Source: Flavimarina sp. Hel_I_48
GTDB lineage: Bacteria; Bacteroidota; Bacteroidia; Flavobacteriales; Flavobacteriaceae
Reading direction: 5' to 3'
Assembly (NCBI RefSeq): GCF_000733945.1
Contig: NZ_JPOL01000002.1
Coordinates: 816,001-880,000 of the forward strand
DNA: 64,000 nt
In this document: positions 39,451-48,034 of the stretch, piece by piece
Numbering within the stretch: position 1 is the stretch's first letter
How the letters are laid out: each line of letters opens with the position of its first letter
Translations under genes and position numbers: made by a program
Notes under the pieces: model-generated
What the model saw: only the letters and a program-made list of their open reading frames with translations
The model's database searches: none
What the model was told of the DNA's origin: nothing

Positions 39451-40252
39451 ATGAACACTATGATAAAATCAATGCTTATACTCCTAAAGTGGATTGGTAA
39501 AACTTTAGCTGGACTTATAATTATAGTATTGATTTCAGGATTGTGTTTCCGGTTATTTGGTTCAAAACCGGCCACCCCTGGAAAGCTGGTTGATGTAAAT
39601 GGAACTGAACTTCATATAACGGCAGAAGGCAAAAAAAATAATTTACCCACGCTTATTCTGGAAGCAGGTGCTGGCAGTAATACAGATATGTTACATTGGA
39701 TCGCTCTAGGATTAAAGAAAAAAATGAGAGTTATTCGTTATGATAGAGAAAAATGACTTATTCACTAAAAGTCAAATAACCTTAGTAAAAGCGGTTGCCA
39801 TAGTTGCAGATATGGGAATACTAGGAGCTTTTAATACGCTATTTAAATCAGAGCCTAAAAATGATGGTTTACCAAAAAATTGCCACACTCGTAAACATGA
39901 TCTCACAGCCTATTCAGGGAAAGTATTTCGTAGATATATGAAAGAAAATGATATCAATGATATCATTCTTGAGAGGGCTGGTCAGGTTCAAAGTTTAGAT
40001 TCTATTCCCATATTAGTATTTACTGCAACAGAACAGTATGAGGAAGTTCAAAAAGAAAAATATAGAAATGAAGGCATTGATCCTAACGAGCAAGTTAAAA
40101 TATGGTTTAAAATGCAAAAAGAGTTGAAAGAGCTATCTACTAATGGAAAGCAATTTGTTATTGAAGCAAATCATGGTTCTATTATCACAAGAGAAGAAAA
40201 CGCAGAAATAATTAATAAGGAAATATTAGCAATGGCCAAACTAATTCAGTGA
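39451..40252 (+). pseudogene. Alpha/beta hydrolase remnant with internal deletion and frameshift
   Basis: The first half (39451-39756) has a signal-anchor and the alpha/beta hydrolase opening: LVDVNGTELHITAEGK, LILEAGAGSNTDML, then RVIRYDREK and a stop. In intact homologues the strand VIRYDR is followed by a Gly-rich turn and later by the nucleophile elbow GxSxG. Here these are missing. The second half (39740-40252) resumes in another frame with the C-terminal cap and DSIPILVFTATEQYEE, ending with the His block EANHGSII. The catalytic Ser is gone, so the gene is dead. Confidence 0.75.
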
Positions 40253-40772
40253 TAACGGTTCATAAAACATAAGAATTATATCTATATAGTTAATTAGTAG
40301 GACAAAATCACAATACAAATAAGCTATATTAATGCGATCCTGTATCGCGGCATTGCAAGCACACATTATTATCATGAATAGCATAGTAAAGAACATTTTA
40401 AGCCATTTAAACAACAATACTTTACATTTTTGATTTTTCTTTATTTTTAGGCTAAAATCGCTAATTTTCGACTGTTTTTTGGCGGTTTTGCTGCATTTTT
40501 GATTGGTTTTAAAGATAAAATAGCGGTTTAGGCAAGAGAAAATCTATTGCAACACACTTTAAATAAAAAGCCTTCATAGGGAAACATAAAAATATCATTG
40601 TTTTTTCTAAAGCCATTTTATTCTTGTGGCATTTTGGCCTAAATTCAGCGCTATTTGACGAGTTAATTTACTTGTGGGATTGAAAAGTGCCCGTTCGTTG
40701 TAGAAATAAAAAAATACCCAACTTTGTGGTATAAATCCTTTATACTGAAAAGTGAAAAATCCTGAATCCCTT
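40253..40772. other. AT-rich intergenic region before the Crp/Fnr gene
   Basis: About 520 bases. No credible frame, no clear repeat. There is a T/A-rich stretch near 40430-40520 with GGCTAAAATCGCTAATTTTC. I see nothing to annotate. Confidence 0.5.
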
Positions 40773-41354
40773 ATGTTTGATATTCTATTTAAACATCTTC
40801 AAAAGAAGGTCGAGTTGACAGCACGCGACCGGGAACATATTCCTGCATTTTTTGAGCCTAAAAAAATACGCAGAAGACAATTTTTACTCAATGAAGGTGA
40901 CTATTGTAGAAAGTTGAATTTTGTTTCTAAAGGTATTATCAAATCTTATGCACTTGATGAGAAAGGACAGGAGCATATTAGTCTACTCGCGTGGGAAGGC
41001 TGGTGGGCATCAGACTTTAGCAGTTTTATTTGCGAAGAAAAAGCTAAACTTTCCATTGAGGCTATTGAGGATAGTGAACTACTATTGATTTCAAAAATCA
41101 ACTATGAGAAGTTATTAATCGAAGTGCCCATCATGGAACGCTATTTTAGAATTTTATATCAGAATAGTTTGGTAACAAAAGATAGGAGGCTTCTAAGTTC
41201 AAACGCGTACAATGCAGAAGAAAAATATATAGAGTTTATTGAAATGTACCCCTCCATCGCGCAACGAGTGCCACAAACATTGATCGCATCCTATCTTGGC
41301 CTCACTCCGGAAACCATCAGCCGAATAAAGAAAAATATCAATAGAGAAGATTGA
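40773..41354 (+). CDS. Crp/Fnr-family transcriptional regulator
   Basis: This protein has 193 residues from the ATG at 40773 (MFDILFKHLQKK); a GTG at 40752 would add seven. The N-terminal cyclic-nucleotide-fold part has RRRQFLLNEGDYCRKLNFV. The C-terminal helix-turn-helix is VPQTLIASYLGLTPETISRI. No cysteine cluster for an FeS centre is seen, so it is unlikely to be an oxygen-sensing Fnr. A perfect Fnr-type box overlaps its 3' end and precedes the next gene. Confidence 0.85.
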   Translation: MFDILFKHLQKKVELTARDREHIPAFFEPKKIRRRQFLLNEGDYCRKLNFVSKGIIKSYALDEKGQEHISLLAWEGWWASDFSSFICEEKAKLSIEAIEDSELLLISKINYEKLLIEVPIMERYFRILYQNSLVTKDRRLLSSNAYNAEEKYIEFIEMYPSIAQRVPQTLIASYLGLTPETISRIKKNINRED

Positions 41355-41364
41355 TATAGATCAA
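41351..41364. promoter_or_regulatory. Perfect Crp/Fnr-type box TTGAT-N4-ATCAA
   Basis: TTGATATAGATCAA overlaps the regulator's stop codon and lies 84 bases before the next ATG. Its centre is about 65 bases from the expected transcription start below the box at 41410, a class I activation-like position. Confidence 0.55.
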
Positions 41365-41409
41365 TTGTATTTCTTAATGTATATCAATGCATAGCTTGTA
41401 AACCTACGG

Positions 41410-41417
41410 TAGTTTTG
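41410..41417 (+). promoter_or_regulatory. -7 box (TAGTTTTG) for the PRISE-like reductase
   Basis: TAGTTTTG fits TAnnTTTG and lies 31 bases before the ATG at 41448, downstream of the Fnr-type box. Confidence 0.5.
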
Positions 41418-41447
41418 TACTACTGATAAACATAAATACTATACAGG

Positions 41448-42518
41448 ATGAATAAAATAGCATTGGTCGTAGGCGCAAGTGGAATATCTGGAAATAATCT
41501 AGCAAAGGAACTTCTTTCTGATGGCTGGACTACATACGGGCTGACTCGGAATTCTGATGTGCAACTAGAGGGCTTAAAGAATATCAAAGCTGATTTACTT
41601 GATAAAAAATCCCTGGAAGAAGCACTTAAAGAGGTTGATCCCACACATGTTTTCTTTACCGCCTGGATTCGGAAAGATACAGAAGCCGAAAATATTAAGG
41701 TAAACAGTGAAATTGTTAGAAATTTGTTACAAACCTTAGCGCCTAAAAAATCGATCCAACACGTGGGACTGGTAACGGGACTAAAACACTATTTAGGTCC
41801 CTTTGAGGCATATGCTCAGGATGGTTTCTCCCCAGAGACACCCGTTAGGACAGAGCATCCCAGACTAGCTATAGATAATTTTTACTATGCCCAGGAAGAT
41901 GAAGTATTTGAAGCGGCGGCTCGAGACGGATTTACCTGGAGTATTCACCGTGCGCATACCATGATAGGCAAAGCTGTGGGAAATTTGATGAATATGGGAA
42001 CCACACTTGCGGTTTATGCGACGATCTGTAAAGAAAAGGGAACCCCATTTGTCTGGCCAGGATCCAAAGCGCAATGGAATGGGATTTCCGATGTTACCGA
42101 TGCCAGAATACTGGCAAAACAATTTGTATGGGCAGCAACCACCCCAGAAGCTCAAAATGAAGCCTTCAACATAGCCAATGGAGATATCTTTCGCTGGAGT
42201 TGGTTATGGAAACAGCTAGCCGAATATTTTGATATAGAATATAAAGGATTTGTGGAAAATAACAACAGTCTGGAAGAAATCATGAAAGGCGACGAAACTG
42301 TATGGCAAAAGATTGTCAGTAAGCACAATTTAACAGAATCTAATCTTGATAGACTGGCTTCTCCCTGGCACACAGACCTTGATTTAAGGCGACCTATCGA
42401 AGTAATGACCGATATGTCAAAAAGCCGCAAGTTAGGTTTTACAGCTTATCAGGATACAAGAGACTCTTTCTTCGATTTATTTGAAGATCTGAAAAAGGAA
42501 AATATTATTCCTTCTTAA
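41448..42518 (+). CDS. PRISE-like extended SDR (progesterone 5-beta-reductase/iridoid synthase-like)
   Basis: This 356-residue NADPH-dependent reductase has the nucleotide motif LVVGASGISGNNLAKEL. PRISE-type motifs are VTGLKHYLGPF and NFYYAQED, where the Lys and Tyr of the unusual catalytic pair lie, then WSIHRAHTMIGKAVGN. PRISE enzymes reduce activated C=C bonds of enones. Preceded by a Crp/Fnr regulator and a perfect box, and followed by a terminator, it looks like an inducible single-gene unit. Natural substrate unknown. Confidence 0.82.
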   Translation: MNKIALVVGASGISGNNLAKELLSDGWTTYGLTRNSDVQLEGLKNIKADLLDKKSLEEALKEVDPTHVFFTAWIRKDTEAENIKVNSEIVRNLLQTLAPKKSIQHVGLVTGLKHYLGPFEAYAQDGFSPETPVRTEHPRLAIDNFYYAQEDEVFEAAARDGFTWSIHRAHTMIGKAVGNLMNMGTTLAVYATICKEKGTPFVWPGSKAQWNGISDVTDARILAKQFVWAATTPEAQNEAFNIANGDIFRWSWLWKQLAEYFDIEYKGFVENNNSLEEIMKGDETVWQKIVSKHNLTESNLDRLASPWHTDLDLRRPIEVMTDMSKSRKLGFTAYQDTRDSFFDLFEDLKKENIIPS

Positions 42519-42542
42519 AAGCAATTGTTTGATAACTTAAAA

Positions 42543-42579
42543 GTCCAGTAAGATAATCGTCTTGCTGGACCTTTTTTTT
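42543..42579 (+). terminator. Intrinsic terminator after the PRISE-like gene
   Basis: GTCCAGTAAGA and TCTTGCTGGAC pair (one G-T), followed by C and eight T's. Confidence 0.85.
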
Positions 42580-42729
42580 GATCAAAAATCATTTAAATAC
42601 TGAAAATCACCCAACTTATGAAAAATTAGCCTCCGGATTTCTGAGGGATATGTTTAAATATATTTCTTCTCAAGAAGGAAAAAGAAAACCCTTATTTGGC
42701 AGAACAGAATAAGAGTCTGATTATAATTT

Positions 42730-45498
42730 TTATTCATCTAGCGTTTCTTTTATCCTGAAATAATCAAAATCAGCATAGCCTCCGGGATTTTTAGTGGCGT
42801 AATTAAAAAGTGCGTAACGGTAGCCCATAAACTGACCCAATGTATATTCCATCTTCAAAGGTTCTCCAATTTCCTGCCAGGTTTCGCCATTTTCAGAATA
42901 ATAAAAACGCGCAATATCAGTCCTCTCTTTATAATCACAGGTTATTTTAAAGAAAATTTCCTTTCCATTAAAAGGTATTTCTTCCGTCACTTTTCCATCC
43001 CGATCTTTTACCATTTTGATCGTTTTTTTACCATTTTCCAGTTTTACAGCCACATAACCATAGGTATCCTGTAAAACTCCAAAACCAGCAATATCCCCGT
43101 CTTTCATTCCTTCCAGTTTCAGCAAGATTTCCCCGGTACTTTCAGGACCTATCGTACGCTGGGTTAAGGTATTTTGTGTGGTAACAAAAGAAGTGTCTAC
43201 CCTACCAGTAGTAAGCCTTAAATACCCATTGTTGGCTTCTAGGCTCCAGAGGTCGTTCTGTGGATTATGATTCCATTGCCAGACCAGCGGTAATTTTTTA
43301 TCCGTTACAGTGCGGGTAAACTCATCGGAATTTACAATATTAGGGATCAGGCTTTTGTTTGCAGGTAAATCAAGTTCCATGGGCACTTTTCCATCGTCAC
43401 CTAAAACTGGCCAGTCATCTTCCCATTTTACAGGAACGATATAAGGAATTCGGCCTACCGCTCCATTATCCCGAAAGAGGTACGCATACCAGTCACCTTC
43501 TGGGGTATCTATTAAACCGCCCTGGGCTACTCCTTTATCCTGCAAGGCCAATTTACCCTCATAAGGCCCCATAATTTTGCTGGCGCGATGTATAACCACA
43601 CTGCGCATCCCACCCCTGGGCCAGGTGATGTTGAACAAATAATAGCTCCCATTTATTTTAAACACTTGTGAACCTTCGGCGCCCAGCATAATGTTCTCCC
43701 CTGCCGGTTTACTGGCATTTTGAATCAAAACTTGATCCGTTCCCTCAACGACACCGGTAAGGTCATTTTTCAATTGAACAATATTTAATTTTCCTGCGGC
43801 GTAGATCATATACACTTTTCCATCGTCATCAAAAAAGAGCGTATTGTCATGCAAACTCGGTTCAAAAGAATGTTTTTTCCACTTCCCATTTTCAATATCA
43901 TCAGTAGTATAGATATAAGTTTTGCCGGTGGTGCTTGAAAACGTAGAAACATAGTAGGTGTCCTCGTGATATCTTATACTACTTGCCCAGGAACCTCTTC
44001 CGTAGGCATTTTTCCCATTTTCCAGGTTGAGCGCATCCCTATCTTCCAGCGTGTCGTAAACATAATTTACTATTTCCCAGTTTATGAGATCTTTCGATTT
44101 CATAATGGGAACACCCGGACTCATGTGCATGGTGGTACTGCTCATATAATAAGTATCCCCTACCCTGATCATTGATAGATCAGGTACATCTGCGTAAAGT
44201 ATGGGATTATGCGCTTTGGATTTTTGAACAGTTTCACCGAAAAGGGAAAGATCAATGGCCTTACCCATTAATTCATAGCCATATTCATTGGGATGCAGAT
44301 GATCACCATCATGCGCATTTTCACGTATGACAGCAGTATTTTCAGGATTTCGTATCACTTTATCAAAATCCACCACCCCATCAAATTTTCCGCTAGTGCG
44401 TATCCAGTCGTTTATTTTTTGCCTGGCCTGTTCACGATATTCTTTGTAATAAAAAGATTCTTTTATAGGGGTAATGGTACCACCTAATACTTTAATGTTC
44501 TTTTTGTGAGCTTTTTCGATCATTTCCTCATAGGCAGCAATAAGTCCATCTGCCACTTTAAAGGCCGCAGCACTATCTGGAGTTGCGCCAAGATCATTTA
44601 CGCCTTCCATGATAATAAGCCATTTTATTCCGTTTTGCTGAAGGATATCGCGATCAAATCTATCTAAAGCGGTAGGTCCGAGTCCGCCTTGAAGTACCGC
44701 GTTCCCTCCTATTCCCATATTCAAAACCCCAATATTTTCAGTATCTTGATTTTTAAGTAATTGTTGAGAAAGAATATCAGGCCAGCGATTTTGCTTGTTC
44801 GTTCCTGAACCGCGCCCATCTGTAATGGAATTTCCTATGATCGCAACAGCTGCCGTGGTTTCATTGGACTTCACTTCAATGCTATTTATTGTATACCAGT
44901 GATCTGTTTTTATCGCCTTGCTAAAATTAGCTTCTGGGGAAATTTGGTGTCCACTCAACAAATATGAAGTTGTGCGCGAGCCGGGGTGGCCGGTTACATC
45001 TGCAGGCGTTTGCCCATACGCGATCGTAACAGCCAGCTGCATTCTTGGATTTAGATCAAATTTAATAGGATCTGAAAAAATCGCTTTTCCCGCTGGGATA
45101 GTAACCGCTTCCTGACCCTCAAACATCAGCATTCTACTGGTATTTACGGCAATGGCACTACTGTCTTCTGAAACAGCGATTTGCACCGAATGTATTTCTA
45201 AAGGATTTGCACTAAATTCATTTGAAAATTTCATCCTCAGTTGCTTTCCTCCTATGGAAACTTCCAATACTTGCCGCAATGTATTCCCGGTCAAACCCGG
45301 TTCTGGCGGCATATTATGGGGTTCTACCAATTGTGGCGCAGTACTCCAGGTGCCCACCCAATTTTTTAATTCTGTAGTTTCTACCGAATCCTGAGTGGAG
45401 GAACATGAAGCGGTGATTGATAAAAGGATGATACTGACTGATACAATCCACCTGTTTTTAAAAGTCCTATGTTTTAACCTCGTATTTATTTTCTGCAT
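42730..45498 (-). CDS. Lipoprotein fusion of SGNH hydrolase/esterase and GH43 glycosidase
   Basis: This 922-residue protein starts with a lipoprotein signal (lipobox ITASC, Cys32). The SGNH domain covers about 45-415: block I GNSITDG with Ser224, block II around MGIGGNAV, block III GVNDLG with Asn301, and block V HDGDHLHPNE with Asp399 and His402. GH43 starts near 430 with the catalytic base in VPDLSMI (Asp440), then LHDNTLFFDDDG, and the acid Glu in GAEGSQVFK. A C-terminal beta-sandwich (about 725-920) completes it. It is probably surface-exposed, removing acyl groups and arabinose or xylose from xylan. Confidence 0.85.
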   Translation of the reverse strand: MQKINTRLKHRTFKNRWIVSVSIILLSITASCSSTQDSVETTELKNWVGTWSTAPQLVEPHNMPPEPGLTGNTLRQVLEVSIGGKQLRMKFSNEFSANPLEIHSVQIAVSEDSSAIAVNTSRMLMFEGQEAVTIPAGKAIFSDPIKFDLNPRMQLAVTIAYGQTPADVTGHPGSRTTSYLLSGHQISPEANFSKAIKTDHWYTINSIEVKSNETTAAVAIIGNSITDGRGSGTNKQNRWPDILSQQLLKNQDTENIGVLNMGIGGNAVLQGGLGPTALDRFDRDILQQNGIKWLIIMEGVNDLGATPDSAAAFKVADGLIAAYEEMIEKAHKKNIKVLGGTITPIKESFYYKEYREQARQKINDWIRTSGKFDGVVDFDKVIRNPENTAVIRENAHDGDHLHPNEYGYELMGKAIDLSLFGETVQKSKAHNPILYADVPDLSMIRVGDTYYMSSTTMHMSPGVPIMKSKDLINWEIVNYVYDTLEDRDALNLENGKNAYGRGSWASSIRYHEDTYYVSTFSSTTGKTYIYTTDDIENGKWKKHSFEPSLHDNTLFFDDDGKVYMIYAAGKLNIVQLKNDLTGVVEGTDQVLIQNASKPAGENIMLGAEGSQVFKINGSYYLFNITWPRGGMRSVVIHRASKIMGPYEGKLALQDKGVAQGGLIDTPEGDWYAYLFRDNGAVGRIPYIVPVKWEDDWPVLGDDGKVPMELDLPANKSLIPNIVNSDEFTRTVTDKKLPLVWQWNHNPQNDLWSLEANNGYLRLTTGRVDTSFVTTQNTLTQRTIGPESTGEILLKLEGMKDGDIAGFGVLQDTYGYVAVKLENGKKTIKMVKDRDGKVTEEIPFNGKEIFFKITCDYKERTDIARFYYSENGETWQEIGEPLKMEYTLGQFMGYRYALFNYATKNPGGYADFDYFRIKETLDE

Positions 45499-45916
45499 AA
45501 TATATTGCTTTAATTCGCGATCTATTTTAGTGGGCTACTTGCTCGAAACTAAAATTACCTTTAACTTTAAAAAATTGACATAGTCAACGCTTTTAAAGTG
45601 ATTTGTTATAATTTACTTCAAGTTGATTATCACTTTATGGCTCTTACTTCCCAGCGTTCTAATAATCTACCATGCGCTGATCATTCACCATCTTTCTATT
45701 TCGACAATCTAAAATACAATCATTATAGTCTTAGTAAAATTCAGATATTGAAGTAAATTAGTACATCATGAACCGAATATCATTAATTTGAATATTTTAG
45801 ATGTTTCGAAATTAATATTTTGAAGATATCTACTTTGAAAACAGCCAATTATCAAAATTCATAAGATATACAGGCACTTTCTTTTATAAGAAAATACAGA
45901 TCAGCGGTAATTGGTT
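45499..45916. other. AT-rich intergenic stretch in the xylan locus
   Basis: About 420 bases between the GH97 side and the SGNH-GH43 start. No minus-strand TAnnTTTG box was found here by eye. No repeat or gene. Confidence 0.45.
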
Positions 45917-46021
45917 CTACTTTAGATGTAATAAACTTGCAACGATCGTTCCCGCCCATCTACGGTACGTCCGCCATTGCCAGTAATCTACTTTCTTTTG
46001 CAGCAGCTCTTTAAGACCCAT
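45917..46021 (-). CDS. Possible 34-residue small protein
   Basis: An ATG frame begins 20 bases after the GH97 stop and reads MGLKELLQKKVDYWQWRTYR, then ends in LLHLK and a stop. It is noticeably less AT-rich than the flanks and rich in Trp and basic residues. It may be a true small gene or a fragment of a degraded one. No homology recognised. Confidence 0.3.
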   Translation of the reverse strand: MGLKELLQKKVDYWQWRTYRRWAGTIVASLLHLK

Positions 46022-46041
46022 TTAACCAGCGATATCAACTT

Positions 46042-48003
46042 TTATTTTACTCCAGGTCGCATAACTTGTGAATTTGTAATTATAAATCCACCATTAGGCT
46101 GAATAATCACTGATATTTTACCTTTTTGTGAAATTTTACCTTTCTCCATTCTGGTTTCCATTTTCTTATTATCCGAATAAATGGAAATCTTCTTACCAGC
46201 AAGCATCGGCAGATCCAGTTCTAGTTTCTTAGCTGATTTTTCAGCATTTACACCGGCAACATACCACTGCTCGCCATGTCTACGTGCCAGCACAGCATAT
46301 TTACCGGGATATCCATCTATGAAAACAGTTTCATCCCAGGTGGTGGGCAGCTCTCGTAAAAAGTCAAGTTCAAATGCCGGAACATCCTCCAGATTATTTG
46401 GAGTAAGGGCAAACATTTGCACGGAATTTTGAAAAAGAACCCCTGTTGCTAGTTGGAAAGCATCTGTAGTCAAGCGTTCCTGACCTTCTTTATTCCCTTT
46501 ATTGAGATATTTATTCAGCATCACCCCGCCAAATTCCATACTCGCTACCGAATTCCGGATAAATGGGTGTAATGATGCATAAAATGCTTCTTTTTCGCGA
46601 ACATCCTGAACAAAAACAAGCATTTCTGAAGCAAGGACCGCTTCACTTCCTACAAAATTTGGGTACATTCTTTCCCAACCGCGAGGAAGCGTTGCTCCAT
46701 GAAAAATGATCATCAACCCATAATCATTCGCATCAGAAAGGATATTTTCGTAAAGCTTCATGGTTTCCTGTTTATCCCCTCCAAAAAAGTCTACTTTCAG
46801 ACCTTTTACGCCCATTTTCTTAAGCCACTTCATTTCCTTTTTCCGGGCAATGGAAGTGTTCATTTTATTTAGCGGTGTCATAAACGCATCATTCACAATT
46901 CCATTGGAATTATACCATAGAAATACACCTACTTCTTTAGAAGCAGCGTATTTTATGAGATCTTCCATTTTATCATAACCTATTTTTTCATCCCACCAGG
47001 AATCTATCAAAATATATTTAAACCCCATCGCTGCAGCAAGATCTATGTATTTAACCTGATCTTCGTAATTCATACTATTGTCCTGCCAAATGATCCAGCT
47101 CCACGTGCCTTTACCATATTTATAATCCTGTGAAGCTTCATATAGAGGCTCCACCACATCAAAAGGTATAGTAGTTTCTACGATAGGCTTGAGTGACTCT
47201 CCCAAACTTATGGTACGCCAGGGCGTAATACCGGGAAGTCCCAGTTGGGCGCCGGTACTGCCAAAACCATTATTTTGCTCCGCATTTGGAAATGCAATAT
47301 GAAACATACCACTTTCAAAATTACTCAGGTGTGATGCCGGGTAAAGGCTTCTGACACCAGTTTCAGAAAGCAAGACCCAGCCGCGTTCGCCAACCCGAAA
47401 TAGTCCCGGGAAAACATAGCCATTGGCAGAATTATTACTTTCAAGGGCAGCATCTGCCTCATATCCACTTTCATAACTGGGAGTGGTTCGTGCAAAACCC
47501 TCCATTGCGTTCATCATAGGAGAAAGGAACGTGGTGGTCATATTCGGAAAATTAAAACCGGTCGCCTCTTCTTCAACCACACATGCAAGGGTTTCGCCCC
47601 ATATAGGAAGTTCATAACGAAAGGCAATGTCATTGTTACTAACCTGAAAAAGAATGGCGATTTCTTTCTCGTCAGCATTAGATAACGTAACCTTTAACGT
47701 GTTGGCTTTATAAGAAACCTGGGATTGCTTTATTTTTTCCTGCACATAGTCTTTGCTTGTGGAATCCTGTACAGCAGCTATAAAATTCATCTTTGAAGAA
47801 AAATCACCCTCATTGGTATGAAGTCCCAGAGGGGACTTGTCCAACATCAATTCATTGTTATAAGTAACCGTATATAACGGTTTGCCATCTTCGATGAGTA
47901 TTTTTAATAGAAGCTTACCGTCTGGACCGCTGATTGACTGTTCATTTTGAGCAATCATCGTTGCTGAGAGCAGCAACAAACATAATAGCCCTATATTTTT
48001 CAT
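46042..48003 (-). CDS. GH97 family glycoside hydrolase
   Basis: This enzyme has about 653 residues from the ATG at 48003 (MKNIGLLCLLLLSATMIAQ signal peptide); longer starts overlap the upstream GH43 gene. The N-terminal beta-sandwich (DGKLLLKILIEDGKPLYTV) and the central barrel (IDSWWDEKIGYD, VGVFLWYNSNG, GLKVDFFGGDKQ) fit GH97. The Asp in KVDFFG occupies the place of the nucleophile in retaining alpha-galactosidase-type members; SusB-like inverting members use Glu bases instead. I infer an alpha-galactosidase-like role on xylan side chains. Periplasmic. It lies next to GH43 in the same transcription unit. Confidence 0.83.
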   Translation of the reverse strand: MKNIGLLCLLLLSATMIAQNEQSISGPDGKLLLKILIEDGKPLYTVTYNNELMLDKSPLGLHTNEGDFSSKMNFIAAVQDSTSKDYVQEKIKQSQVSYKANTLKVTLSNADEKEIAILFQVSNNDIAFRYELPIWGETLACVVEEEATGFNFPNMTTTFLSPMMNAMEGFARTTPSYESGYEADAALESNNSANGYVFPGLFRVGERGWVLLSETGVRSLYPASHLSNFESGMFHIAFPNAEQNNGFGSTGAQLGLPGITPWRTISLGESLKPIVETTIPFDVVEPLYEASQDYKYGKGTWSWIIWQDNSMNYEDQVKYIDLAAAMGFKYILIDSWWDEKIGYDKMEDLIKYAASKEVGVFLWYNSNGIVNDAFMTPLNKMNTSIARKKEMKWLKKMGVKGLKVDFFGGDKQETMKLYENILSDANDYGLMIIFHGATLPRGWERMYPNFVGSEAVLASEMLVFVQDVREKEAFYASLHPFIRNSVASMEFGGVMLNKYLNKGNKEGQERLTTDAFQLATGVLFQNSVQMFALTPNNLEDVPAFELDFLRELPTTWDETVFIDGYPGKYAVLARRHGEQWYVAGVNAEKSAKKLELDLPMLAGKKISIYSDNKKMETRMEKGKISQKGKISVIIQPNGGFIITNSQVMRPGVK

Positions 48004-48034
48004 AAAATTCATTTGGAGTCTTGAGAATATCATT

